From the NCBI GenBank assembly GCA_041748075.1, contig JBGTDX010000107.1, positions 1 through 39,162 of the forward strand: a DNA stretch of 39,162 nt. The letters are read 5' to 3'. The position numbers and the translations under genes are program-made. Below the pieces are notes generated by a model that was not told the DNA's origin, searched no databases, and saw nothing but the letters and a program-made list of their open reading frames with translations. How positions within the stretch are numbered: the first letter of the stretch is position 1; each line of letters starts with the position of its first letter. Source of the DNA: JBGSYJ01 sp041748075 (lineage in GTDB: Bacteria; Acidobacteriota; Thermoanaerobaculia; Gp7-AA8). Shown here piece after piece: positions 32,798 through 39,162 of this stretch.

Positions 32798-33235
32798 ATG
32801 CAGGGCGTCCTGCTGATCGTGATCGTGCTCGCCACGCTCCTGCCTGCCGTGTTGCCGGACCTCTTCAGAAACACCACCGTCGCACTTCAGCTACGGAAGA
32901 TGACGGATTCGGAGAAACGGAACACGGTCATCGGTCTCTACTACGAGCCGCTCCATTCGATCCGTGACGGCATTCCGGAAGACGAAAGAGTCGCCATCGT
33001 CATGGCCGCCTCGCCGCTCGATCGTGATGTCGGTGTCTTCGTAAACTACTACCTCTATCCCCGGCCGTCGATGTTCTATCGGGGCATCGAAGCCTACCTG
33101 GAAAACCGCTACGAGGGCTCCGTTCCCGACCGGACTCGACCTGAAACGGTGATCCTGATCGATCACAGCGAGTCGCCGGAACCGAGACTTCTCCGCGGAG
33201 CTGAGCTCATAGAAGCCGCGGGGCTTTCGCAATGA
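32798..33235 (+). CDS. Membrane-anchored hypothetical protein, coupled to GT-C type protein
   Basis: The 145-residue protein has one N-terminal membrane helix (GVLLIVIVLATLLPAVLPDLF) and a soluble alpha/beta part (ERVAIVMAASPLDRDVGVFVNYYLYPRPSMFYRG..., ETVILIDHSE). No family is recognised. The stop overlaps the next ATG (ATGA, 33232-33235), so it is translationally coupled to the large membrane protein and probably works with it. The start was placed after the 201-bp repeat at the ATG with GAGGAA upstream; longer frames read through the repeat. Confidence 0.7.
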   Translation: MQGVLLIVIVLATLLPAVLPDLFRNTTVALQLRKMTDSEKRNTVIGLYYEPLHSIRDGIPEDERVAIVMAASPLDRDVGVFVNYYLYPRPSMFYRGIEAYLENRYEGSVPDRTRPETVILIDHSESPEPRLLRGAELIEAAGLSQ

Positions 33236-34734
33236 TCGCGCTGGCGCTGACCCTCGTATGGTTCGTCACGATCGGGATCGCGGGGCACAAGGTGTTGCGC
33301 GCACGGCTCGCCGGCCCGGTTCTCGACCGGTTCGCCTTCTATTATCTTCTCGGGCTTGCGCTGAACGGCATCACACTGTTCACATTGGGCGTGCTCGGTA
33401 TCACGTTGGCAGCCGGCGCATTCGTCGCGGTATTCACAGTCGCCCTTTTGATCGTTGTCACTCCGTCGAAACGATTTGACGCTGCTCCGACGCCGCGTTA
33501 CCCGGTAATTCCGACGATCATCTTCTTCATCCCGTTCATCGCGATCGCAGCGGATGCGATGTGGGTGCCCCTGCGCGACTACGACGGCCGAGCCTTCTGG
33601 GTGCTCAAGGCAAAAGCGATCGTCCACGAAGAGCGAATCGACGGGCCCTTCTTCCAGGGAGGGACGTCTGTCAATCTTCACAGCGAGTATCCGCTCCTGA
33701 TGCCCCTCAACGCGGCGACTGTGATGAAGATTATGGGCGATCCGGATGACCGACGGATTCGCTGGATGTATCTGCTCGCGGCTCTCGCGCTCTGCCTCGC
33801 CGTACGCGCTCAGATTCGCGATCATTTCGGTGCTCCGGCCGGCGCCTGGTGTGCCGCGGTCCTGCCCTGGCTGCCCCAGATCAGCACAGAGCTCGAAGGC
33901 GGCGCGATGTCCGCGTTCAGCGACGTTCCGCTCGCCGCCTTCATCGCAGCCGCTTTTGCCACCCTGCTGCGGAGGGCGGAGGGTTGGGAACGCCTGACGG
34001 GAATCTGGCTCGCGGGCCTGGTTCTGTTGAAGAACGACGGAACGATGATCGCCGCGGTGATCGCTGTGATCGCAATGGTGCTCGAGCTGCGCAGCGAATA
34101 CCGCCGTATCCGATTCCTCTTTCCCCTCGCCGTTCCGCCCCTCTTCGCCGCGGCACTGCTCGCAGTCTGGCGGTCGCGGGTCCCATTCGAGCATGGGAAG
34201 GATTACGGCCGGCTCATTCAGGATCTTCCCTCGAGGTGGCCGGGCTTCTTCGACGCGTCATGTGCACTGCTGGCGCACGCCGCCGACTGGAATCAGTGGG
34301 GAGCTTTCTGGATCGTCGTGCTCATCGCAACGGTCATCACACTCATCCGGCGAAGAAGCGCCGAGTCAGTTGCGGCGGTCACGCTCATGGCCGGAATTCT
34401 CCTTCCATACATCGTTGCCTACACCGTGACCGACTGGGATCTGGCCGAGCTCGCCGGAAAGTCTGCGAACCGTCTGCTGACACACGTGCTGAGCCCTGCG
34501 ATGTTCATCATCGCGGCGGCCGTGTGGCCAAGGATGACCTCGAAGAAACAATCCGAGCTCCTGGACCTCGAAAGCGGTGTGCTCATCACGCCGGCAGATG
34601 TCGCTGCCCTCGAGCACGCGAAAAAGCTCGACCATCTGAGTCCCGAGGAGTATCTGCAGTTTCTGCTCACATTCTCGGCGAGCCATCCTCCGGGACGGGA
34701 GATCCCACCGCGCCATGAACCGTTCCGTCTGTGA
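33232..34734 (+). CDS. GT-C-type membrane glycosyltransferase-like protein
   Basis: The 500-residue protein has about ten predicted membrane helices. Between the early helices lies a loop with PLRDYDGRAFWVLKAKAI, which resembles the acidic motif in the first large loop of GT-C glycosyltransferases that use polyprenyl-phosphate sugars. SEYPLLMPL and GGAMSAFSDVPLAAFI also fit such proteins. The C-terminal 60 residues form a soluble helical tail (LLDLESGVLITPADVAALEHAKKLDHLSPEEYLQFL). Donor and acceptor are unknown. Confidence 0.7.
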   Translation: MIALALTLVWFVTIGIAGHKVLRARLAGPVLDRFAFYYLLGLALNGITLFTLGVLGITLAAGAFVAVFTVALLIVVTPSKRFDAAPTPRYPVIPTIIFFIPFIAIAADAMWVPLRDYDGRAFWVLKAKAIVHEERIDGPFFQGGTSVNLHSEYPLLMPLNAATVMKIMGDPDDRRIRWMYLLAALALCLAVRAQIRDHFGAPAGAWCAAVLPWLPQISTELEGGAMSAFSDVPLAAFIAAAFATLLRRAEGWERLTGIWLAGLVLLKNDGTMIAAVIAVIAMVLELRSEYRRIRFLFPLAVPPLFAAALLAVWRSRVPFEHGKDYGRLIQDLPSRWPGFFDASCALLAHAADWNQWGAFWIVVLIATVITLIRRRSAESVAAVTLMAGILLPYIVAYTVTDWDLAELAGKSANRLLTHVLSPAMFIIAAAVWPRMTSKKQSELLDLESGVLITPADVAALEHAKKLDHLSPEEYLQFLLTFSASHPPGREIPPRHEPFRL

Positions 34735-34742
34735 CGGGCCGC

Positions 34743-35294
34743 TCACGCACTCCCGGACGATTCAGCGAGCACTCTCCTCCATAGAGGCAGGCTTTCTGCC
34801 GGAAGCTGGCCGACCAGCGCTTGGACTTCAGCCTCGAGAGAGCGATCGTTGTCGAGCAATTGTCGGATGTCCCACAGATCCTGCAATCCGCCTGCGTAGA
34901 GCTTGAGGAGAATCAGATCGGCTGCGCGCGCCACGGCCAGTTCCACTGAGTCGCCGGCAGGTCCGACGACGAGGCGCGACGCGCGCTCGACGATCTCCTG
35001 CTGCCACTGAAACCTTCCAACCACGAGATCGACAGGGAGCTCACGGTCGTCGCTGATGCGGATGACTCCGGCGAGAGGATCGTCGTAATCGCCACGCCGG
35101 ATATCGATGGACGCTCCGCTGCCGCGCAACCGATCCCAACTACCCTCTTTGAACACGGCAGTATCGGTGGTGAGCAGATCGATGTCGCCCGTTGAACGGC
35201 TGATGCCGTAGGTCGCCATCGCGCCAGCCCCGATGAGCGCGCTACGGACGCCGATTCCTTCCAGAGCCTCGATGACGGCGCGTAGCAGCTTCAC
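34743..35294 (-). CDS. Nucleotidyltransferase-fold protein (AbiEii/MNT-like)
   Basis: The 183-residue protein looks like an NTase of the kind found in toxin-antitoxin and defence pairs. ALIGAGAMATYGISRSTGDIDLLTTD (about residues 19-44) contains the G-[AS]-x-A segment and the D-x-D catalytic pair in GDIDLL. The third acidic residue may be in LPVDLVVG. The tail LILLKLYAGGLQDLWDIRQLL matches AbiEii-type NTases. It starts at a GTG (35292-35294) that overlaps the stop of the upstream 73-residue gene (GTGA), so the two form a coupled operon. Confidence 0.8.
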   Translation of the reverse strand: MKLLRAVIEALEGIGVRSALIGAGAMATYGISRSTGDIDLLTTDTAVFKEGSWDRLRGSGASIDIRRGDYDDPLAGVIRISDDRELPVDLVVGRFQWQQEIVERASRLVVGPAGDSVELAVARAADLILLKLYAGGLQDLWDIRQLLDNDRSLEAEVQALVGQLPAESLPLWRRVLAESSGSA

Positions 35295-35512
35295 GACAAT
35301 GAATCCGTCATGCAGGCTGACTTGCGGCGAGAGGCCTGTCGCTGGAGCCGCAAGAGACGGATCGCCTCGGAGCGCGGCAGGCTCTTTGCTGCCATGAAGA
35401 GTTGCAGATCGCGCTCTCCCAGAGCAAATGCTCGCTCCAGGCGCTCATGAACCGGCAGAGCCGCAGTGTTTCTCAAATCCTGATCGCGAAGATCGTCGGC
35501 AACGGATCGCAT
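35291..35512 (-). CDS. Small protein paired with nucleotidyltransferase (putative TA-like partner)
   Basis: This 73-residue, mostly helical and basic protein (HERLERAFALGERDLQLFMAAKSLPRSEAIRLLRLQRQASRRKSAC) reads like a small DNA- or partner-binding protein. The pairing with a short basic protein immediately ahead of an AbiEii-like NTase is typical of toxin-antitoxin-like modules. Which member is toxic cannot be told. TATACT (35519-35524) lies 6 nt before the ATG. Confidence 0.65.
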   Translation of the reverse strand: MRSVADDLRDQDLRNTAALPVHERLERAFALGERDLQLFMAAKSLPRSEAIRLLRLQRQASRRKSACMTDSLS

Positions 35513-35518
35513 CGCATC

Positions 35519-35524
35519 AGTATA
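35519..35524 (-). promoter_or_regulatory. -10 element TATACT, leaderless start of NTase operon
   Basis: On the minus strand TATACT ends 6 nt before the ATG at 35512, matching the arrangement upstream of the Phd/PIN operon. Confidence 0.5.
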
Positions 35525-35592
35525 GCGATTTCCTCATGGCGAAGGACCGAAGCATTCTCCTCGAGGTGGTCGAGGATCGTCCAAGAATCGAG

Positions 35593-35880
35593 TCAAAATG
35601 GGATTGAATCGCCTTCAACGGGATCAGCTTCGTTCTCATCTTCTACCGAAACAACTTCGTTCTCGTAAGGCTCTGAGATGTATTCCCACATCTCCTCCTT
35701 GTGAAGCCAGATCGGATCGGCGTTTCGTCGAATGTACTCATCCGGATCCATGCCGTTGATCAGGACAGGCCGGCGTACGCTCTTCTGCCGTCCGTTCATG
35801 AAGACTGTCATGAACTCGGCCTTTCGGCGAGCCTTCGCCTGTTTTTCTTCTCGAGTGAGTTTTCGCTTCTGCTTCTTCAT
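35593..35880 (-). CDS. Small hypothetical protein with basic N-terminus and acidic C-terminus
   Basis: The 95-residue protein starts with a strongly basic helix (MKKQKRKLTREEKQAKARRKAEFM). It continues with VLINGMDPDEYIRRNADPIWLHKEEMWEYI and ends acidic (VSVEDENEADPVEGD). I do not recognise a family. TATACT at 35891-35896 (minus strand), 10 nt before the ATG, supports expression. Confidence 0.55.
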   Translation of the reverse strand: MKKQKRKLTREEKQAKARRKAEFMTVFMNGRQKSVRRPVLINGMDPDEYIRRNADPIWLHKEEMWEYISEPYENEVVSVEDENEADPVEGDSIPF

Positions 35881-35937
35881 TCGCGATTGAAGTATAGCGG
35901 CTTACCCCGCGCACCTCACGCGTTACGTCGCCATAGA

Positions 35938-36348
35938 CTAGCCAGCCGGAAGTATCGCCAGCAGCTCCTGAAAGATTTCCTCACGGCTGCGGCTCGAGAG
36001 TGAACGCGGCTGATACGCCACGTTAGTCTCCGACCTGTTGGCGCGATTGTTTACAAGCGTGATCAGCGCCTGCTTGGTCGGCGACTGATAAATCGAAGGA
36101 ATGATCGCCTCCACCTCATCCGTCATCACCTTGAACCATTCCCAGCGGGAATCGAGCAAACGAACTTCCGCGTCAAGCTTCAACTCTCGTTTAAGCAGCT
36201 TTTGAATGGCGGCAGTCGAGATGGCTCGAAAGACTCGGTCGTCAACGACGATGATTACCGGAAGACGAGGCTTTCGGAAGACGTAGGGAATTGACATGAT
36301 GTCATTCGGTCGATGGTACTCGAACTTATGGGCGGGTGTCCTTACCAT
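35938..36348 (-). CDS. Hypothetical protein
   Basis: A 136-residue protein of unknown family. The chain is coherent: SIPYVFRKPRLPVIIVVDDRVFRAIST, AAIQKLLKRELKLDAEVRLLDSRWEWFKVMTDEVEAIIPSIY, EIFQELLAIL. The start may be the ATG at 36348 or an internal ATG at 36297. It lies in the small-gene cluster between the NTase pair and the Phd/PIN pair. Confidence 0.55.
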   Translation of the reverse strand: MVRTPAHKFEYHRPNDIMSIPYVFRKPRLPVIIVVDDRVFRAISTAAIQKLLKRELKLDAEVRLLDSRWEWFKVMTDEVEAIIPSIYQSPTKQALITLVNNRANRSETNVAYQPRSLSSRSREEIFQELLAILPAG

Positions 36349-36451
36349 ACCAGGTCGTTTAGGGGTCGCGGGCTACGGCGGGATGTCTCAGAGGAAAAAC
36401 TTGTACCAACTCACCCACAACGACGCTCGCTAGGGGGTGGGTGGGTACAAC

Positions 36452-36480
36452 TGGACATCTCAAGTGTCCACTCGTATACT
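36452..36480 (+). promoter_or_regulatory. Promoter and operator of the Phd/PIN operon
   Basis: TGGACA (36452-36457) and TATACT (36475-36480) are 17 nt apart, and the -10 ends 6 nt before the ATG at 36487 (leaderless). TGGACA and TGTCCA (36465-36470) form a perfect 6-bp inverted repeat with a 7-nt spacer over the -35 and spacer, a likely binding site for the antitoxin. Confidence 0.7.
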
Positions 36481-36486
36481 TTCATC

Positions 36487-36705
36487 ATGAAAAAGATCGG
36501 TGCGGCGAAGTTCAAGGAGAAGGTGCTGGCTCTTCTGGACGAGGTGGATGACGAGGGCATCATCATCACCAAACGCAACGTGCCCGTGGCCAAACTCATC
36601 CCCATTCGCGCGGAGGGTGCTGAGCTGATTGGTCAACTCAGGGGAAAGGTAAAAGTGAAGGGAAGCATCCTTTCGACGAAACTGGACTGGGATGCTGAAT
36701 CTTGA
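36487..36705 (+). CDS. Phd/YefM-type antitoxin
   Basis: The 72-residue protein has the Phd/YefM N-terminal DNA-binding fold: MKKIGAAKFKEKVLALLDEVDDEGIIITKRNVPVAKLIPI. A C-terminal tail would bind and neutralise the toxin. It overlaps the PIN-domain gene by 14 nt (36692-36705). The start at 36487 is fixed by the -10 element and by family length; an upstream in-frame extension to 36313 is not conserved-looking. It should repress its own operon through the inverted repeat at 36452-36470. Confidence 0.9.
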   Translation: MKKIGAAKFKEKVLALLDEVDDEGIIITKRNVPVAKLIPIRAEGAELIGQLRGKVKVKGSILSTKLDWDAES

Positions 36706-37066
36706 CACTCATATCCTGATCCATGCGATGGCAGGAACGCTCGAGCAGGCGGAGGAAAAGGCGCTGCGCTCCGACCGGTGGGGGATTTCCGCGATCGTTC
36801 TCTGGGAGATTGCGAAGCTCGCGCAACTCGGCCGCATCGAGATCGATCTCAGCGACCCCGACGTCGAGCGGTTCCTCACGCACATCCACACATGGCCTTT
36901 GAGCCTGCCGGTCGTTCGGACCTTGCCGATTCTCGATTTCCGAAGCGATCCCGCAGACGAGCTGATCGCCGCCACGAGCGTAGTACACAATGCTCCCCTG
37001 CTGACGCGAGACCGCCGGATTCTGCGTTCGAAGGTTGTCCCGCTCGTGAAGATTTCCCGGAGATGA
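36692..37066 (+). CDS. vapC: PIN-domain ribonuclease toxin (VapC-like)
   Basis: The 124-residue PIN-domain protein carries the acidic residues expected for Mg-dependent RNA cleavage: Asp5 in LNLDTHILIHA, Glu in VLWEIAKLAQLG, Asp in DPADELIAATS and Asp in LLTRDRRIL. It belongs to the VapC-like group commonly paired with Phd-type antitoxins. The genes overlap, so translation is coupled. RNA targets cannot be deduced. Confidence 0.9.
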   Translation: MLNLDTHILIHAMAGTLEQAEEKALRSDRWGISAIVLWEIAKLAQLGRIEIDLSDPDVERFLTHIHTWPLSLPVVRTLPILDFRSDPADELIAATSVVHNAPLLTRDRRILRSKVVPLVKISRR

Positions 37067-37163
37067 CTTCGCGAAGCCCCTCACCCATTCGGGTGATGCG
37101 CGGTTCCGTGCGTTCCCCTATATTGCACACACACCGAATGCCAAAGAGCAATTGGAGGACGCG

Positions 37164-38243
37164 ATGAAGAAGCTGGGCACGGGTCTGTCCCTAACACTGA
37201 TCATTCTGATGTGCGCGATGCCGGCGTTCGCGCAGAAGAAGGGAGGCGGCGGAGGAGGTGGAACGCCGCCTGCGCCGTTCGATCCCGCCGTCGTGTACGT
37301 TCAGTACAACACAAAGTACACGTACGATCTGATGCTCATGAACGCCGAGGGAACCCAGACGAAGATGCTTCTGGCGGGAACCCAGACGGCCAAGCATGGA
37401 GCGCCGTCCTTCTCTCCGGATGGCTCGATGGTGGTCTTTCGGAGTGCGATTGAGGGGCCGGGTCTCTACGTCATGCGTACGGATGGACTGACGCCTCCGC
37501 ACAAGCTGGTCAGCATCAACCGCGAACACCGCTCGGCAATGCCGGCGTGGTCGCCCGATGGCCGGCACATTGTGTTCTCAGACGGGTCCGGCCGGCCGGT
37601 GGACGGGATGAACATGGAGGACTGGGACCTCTTCATCGTCGAAGTGATCGACGGACAGCTTGTGACTGGCTCTCTTCGGAATCTGACAGACACATCGGCA
37701 ACGGCCGAGTATGCCCCTTCATGGTCACCTGACGGCACGCGACTTGTCAGTCACGTTGTCGATATCGATCAGATCCAGGAATTCATATTCAATTTCAGCC
37801 CCGGCGATTCCAGCACACCGCCGGCGATAATTTCCCGGTACAGCATCACGGCGCATCTGGGCAAAATGGCAATCTTCAGCAGCAGACCCCAGTGGAACAA
37901 GGATGCGGATGATACGCAGCGCGTCGTCTTCAGCGGCCGCCTCTCCACCGATACCCTCGGATTCGACATCTGGGCGATCGATGTGGACAACTACCTCGCA
38001 GCCTCCGGGTCTCGACGAATCGTTGCGTCGTCGGACCATGATTGCTATCCCGCTTTTTCGTCGGACGACAGCACGATTGTCTATGAATGGAACCGCTCGT
38101 CAGGCAAAGGCAGCACACTGACTCTCATCACCAACGCTCAGGAATTGCTCAACGGAAGCCAGTCCGTTCCGGTGACGACAGATACCGTTGCCAAGGCGAG
38201 CTCGAAGGTCGTCAACGTCCAGGAACCCGACTGGCGGAGATGA
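37164..38243 (+). CDS. Secreted PD40/TolB-like beta-propeller protein
   Basis: The 359-residue exported protein has a signal peptide (MKKLGTGLSLTLIILMCAMPAFA), a Gly-rich linker (KKGGGGGGGTPPAP) and PD40-type blades (PSFSPDGSMVVFRS, PAWSPDGRHIVFSDG, PSWSPDGTRLVSHV, PAFSSDDSTIVYEW). This is the repeat of TolB-like propellers. No catalytic domain is attached. GGAGG (37154-37158) sets the start. It is separated by about 100 nt from the toxin gene and probably is not part of that operon. Confidence 0.82.
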   Translation: MKKLGTGLSLTLIILMCAMPAFAQKKGGGGGGGTPPAPFDPAVVYVQYNTKYTYDLMLMNAEGTQTKMLLAGTQTAKHGAPSFSPDGSMVVFRSAIEGPGLYVMRTDGLTPPHKLVSINREHRSAMPAWSPDGRHIVFSDGSGRPVDGMNMEDWDLFIVEVIDGQLVTGSLRNLTDTSATAEYAPSWSPDGTRLVSHVVDIDQIQEFIFNFSPGDSSTPPAIISRYSITAHLGKMAIFSSRPQWNKDADDTQRVVFSGRLSTDTLGFDIWAIDVDNYLAASGSRRIVASSDHDCYPAFSSDDSTIVYEWNRSSGKGSTLTLITNAQELLNGSQSVPVTTDTVAKASSKVVNVQEPDWRR

Positions 38244-38595
38244 ACGCGGGGACGAACTTTTCCCGCATTGCTGTGATGCGGGAAGGTGGCTCCAGGTGTC
38301 GTACATCGTGACGCTTCGGAAAAGGCAGGGCCTGGGAAGGCCCTGCCACATGGGGTCGTTACGGGCGGGTGCCCGGTCGCACCAGAGCCGCTACCGCATC
38401 CGAGATCAGATGCTGCTCTGCTGATCGAACGATTGAGATTGTGACCTTCGATCCGTTCGGAGAGAACGCGAACCCCTCCCACATCCATGTCGCTGACAAA
38501 TCCCGGCAGCGGCCTCGCTCAACCCTGCATGTCTTTCCCGGAACGAACGGCGGCGTGGGTTTTTTGCACTACATGGCCTCTGCGTTATCATTCTG
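38244..38595. other. Intergenic region with a GC hairpin, no gene
   Basis: The only clear structure is a perfect 9-bp stem with a 6-nt loop (38324-38332 with 38339-38347), about 80 nt after the propeller gene. It lacks a T-run on the plus strand but is followed by TTTT on the minus strand. No recognisable open frame is present. Confidence 0.5.
38586..38591 (+). promoter_or_regulatory. -10 element TATCAT ahead of hicB
   Basis: TATCAT ends 7 nt before the ATG at 38599 (4 nt before the alternative GTG at 38596), suggesting a leaderless transcript. Confidence 0.4.
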
Positions 38596-38598
38596 GTG

Positions 38599-38802
38599 AT
38601 GAAGCTCAAGGTCGTGCTCGAGCCCAGTGAGGAAGGCGGTTACACCGTTTACGTTCCCGCTCTGCCCGGATGTATCAGCGAGGGAGATTCGCGAGACGAC
38701 GCTCTCGCGAACATTCGCGAGGCCATCGAGCTGTATCTCGAGGTCGACGGTGACGATTTTTCGATTTCTGCTGAGGCCGAAGTCGAGGAACTCCTCGTTT
38801 GA
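38599..38802 (+). CDS. hicB: HicB-like antitoxin
   Basis: The 67-residue protein matches short HicB proteins with a partial RNase-H-like fold: KVVLEPSEEGGYTVYVPALPGCISEGDSRDDALANIREAIELYLE. HicB neutralises the HicA mRNA interferase. The start could also be the GTG immediately upstream (38596). Its stop overlaps a TTG that opens the remains of hicA, so the pair was once coupled, but the toxin is truncated. HicB is therefore an orphan here. Confidence 0.9.
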   Translation: MKLKVVLEPSEEGGYTVYVPALPGCISEGDSRDDALANIREAIELYLEVDGDDFSISAEAEVEELLV

Positions 38803-38891
38803 CGAAGGTTCCCTCTCTCAACTACCCGGAGATCGTCCGAGCCTTTGAGCGCGGCGGCTGGGAGTTGGTTCGGCAGAATGTTGAATGTTGA
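38799..38891 (+). pseudogene. hicA: Truncated hicA toxin
   Basis: From TTG 38799, overlapping the hicB stop, the frame reads TKVPSLNYPEIVRAFERGGWELVRQ, which matches the HicA N-terminus up to the point where relatives continue toward the catalytic GSH segment. At 38877 it enters TTGAATG-type repeats and stops at 38889-38891 after 30 codons. Normal HicA proteins have about 60-80 residues, so the catalytic His is lost. An intact remainder is not seen beyond the repeats. Confidence 0.75.
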
Positions 38892-38988
38892 AATTGTGAA
38901 TGTTGAATTTTGAATGAGGACCGGGTCGTCGTCGCGCGCTCAATTCAACATTCAACATTCAACACTCAACACTCAACATTCAACATTC
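38877..38988. repeat. Inverted TTGAATG-type tandem repeats
   Basis: The left array (38877-38916) is built of TTGAATG-like heptamers and the right array (38941-38988) of the complementary CATTCAA/CACTCAA units, around a 24-nt GC-rich loop. The two can pair into a long AT-rich hairpin. The left edge lies exactly where hicA loses homology. Confidence 0.85.
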
Positions 38989-39021
38989 CGGTCTCTATCC
39001 GTCGAACTTCCCGGAGTTTAT

Positions 39022-39055
39022 AAAAAAAAGCCCGCGGGTTTCCCCGCGGGCTTTC
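39022..39055 (-). terminator. Rho-independent terminator of the rRNA operon
   Basis: A perfect stem CCCGCGGG (39031-39038 with 39043-39050), extended by AAAG/CTTT pairs and with loop TTTC, is followed on the minus strand by a run of eight Ts. It lies about 10 nt beyond the 3' end of the 5S gene. Confidence 0.92.
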
Positions 39056-39065
39056 ACTTTAATTT

Positions 39066-39162
39066 CCGGCAACGTCCTACTTTCCCACGCAGTTGCCCGC
39101 GCAGTATCATCGGGGCTGAGAGGCTTAACTGCCGTGTTCGGAATGGGAACGGGTGGGACCCT
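39066..39162 (-). rRNA. rrf: 5S ribosomal RNA, 3' portion (5' end outside the window)
   Basis: The minus strand reads the conserved 5S core CCATTCCGAACACGGCAGTT, then AAGCCTCTCAGC, GATGATACTGC and the 3' end GTAGGACGTTGCCGG. About 97 nt are present; the 5' 15-20 nt lie beyond the window. The 23S and 16S genes are expected further to the right. Confidence 0.95.

Noticed and set aside
38324..38347. Perfect 9-bp hairpin read as a terminator of the propeller gene
   Set aside because: There is no T-run on the plus strand. The only T-run is on the minus strand, where no gene ends, so function is undecided.
38877..38988. Possible CRISPR array
   Set aside because: The units are 7-bp tandem and inverted repeats without spacers, and no cas genes are nearby.

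Overview
The window is a high-GC (roughly 60-65 %) bacterial chromosome segment that ends inside the 3' part of a 5S rRNA gene on the minus strand. Several things point to an environmental Acidobacteriota-like bacterium, possibly of the Thermoanaerobaculia type: a Pkn2-type kinase fused to a PD40 propeller, an S9D-type peptidase, a sulfatase-like protein ending in RALGYLQ, a LuxR/DUF4199 pair, a lamin-tail nuclease and TPR/propeller lipoproteins. This assignment rests on gene content and style only; no database was searched.

Layout. 1-4.2 kb: a broken S9 peptidase (frameshifted by an 8-bp tandem duplication), a GNAT acetyltransferase and a tryptophanase. 4.2-10.7 kb: membrane and envelope genes (YwiC-like, L,D-transpeptidase-like, TPR/propeller lipoprotein, MgtC/DUF4010), a DUF3052-like protein and a dodecin. 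10.7-16.3 kb: a secreted unknown, DUF2891, a polysaccharide deacetylase, an autoregulated-looking ArsR/SRPBCC pair and a DsbA-type lipoprotein. 16.4-16.6 kb: the first copy of a 201-bp dispersed element.

16.8-18.3 kb is the most unusual part. An ECF sigma factor overlaps by 11 nt a single protein that joins an anti-sigma zinc finger (C3, H29, C33, C36), an O6-methylguanine-DNA methyltransferase (PCHRV, Cys202) and an Ada-type four-cysteine zinc module (C256, C260, C288, C291). It reads as a rewired Ada response in which the AraC-type DNA-binding output is replaced by a sigma factor acting in trans under an alkylation-sensing anti-sigma factor.

18.4-34.7 kb: aldo/keto reductase, sulfatase-like protein, peptidase-MA-like membrane protein, LuxR plus DUF4199 pair, Ser/Thr kinase with propeller, SDR oxidoreductase, a large secreted lamin-tail/EEP nuclease with a terminator, a secreted TPR protein, the second copy of the 201-bp element, and a coupled gene pair ending in a GT-C type membrane protein. 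34.7-39.1 kb, next to the rRNA operon, looks like an accessory island: a nucleotidyltransferase pair, two small unknown genes, a Phd/PIN toxin-antitoxin operon, a secreted propeller protein and a HicB antitoxin whose HicA partner is cut off by TTGAATG-type repeats. The rRNA operon terminator follows.

A recurring regulatory theme is a -10 hexamer (TATACT, TACAAT, TAGACT) exactly 6 nt upstream of a start codon. This predicts leaderless mRNAs for several genes, especially the toxin-antitoxin-like ones.
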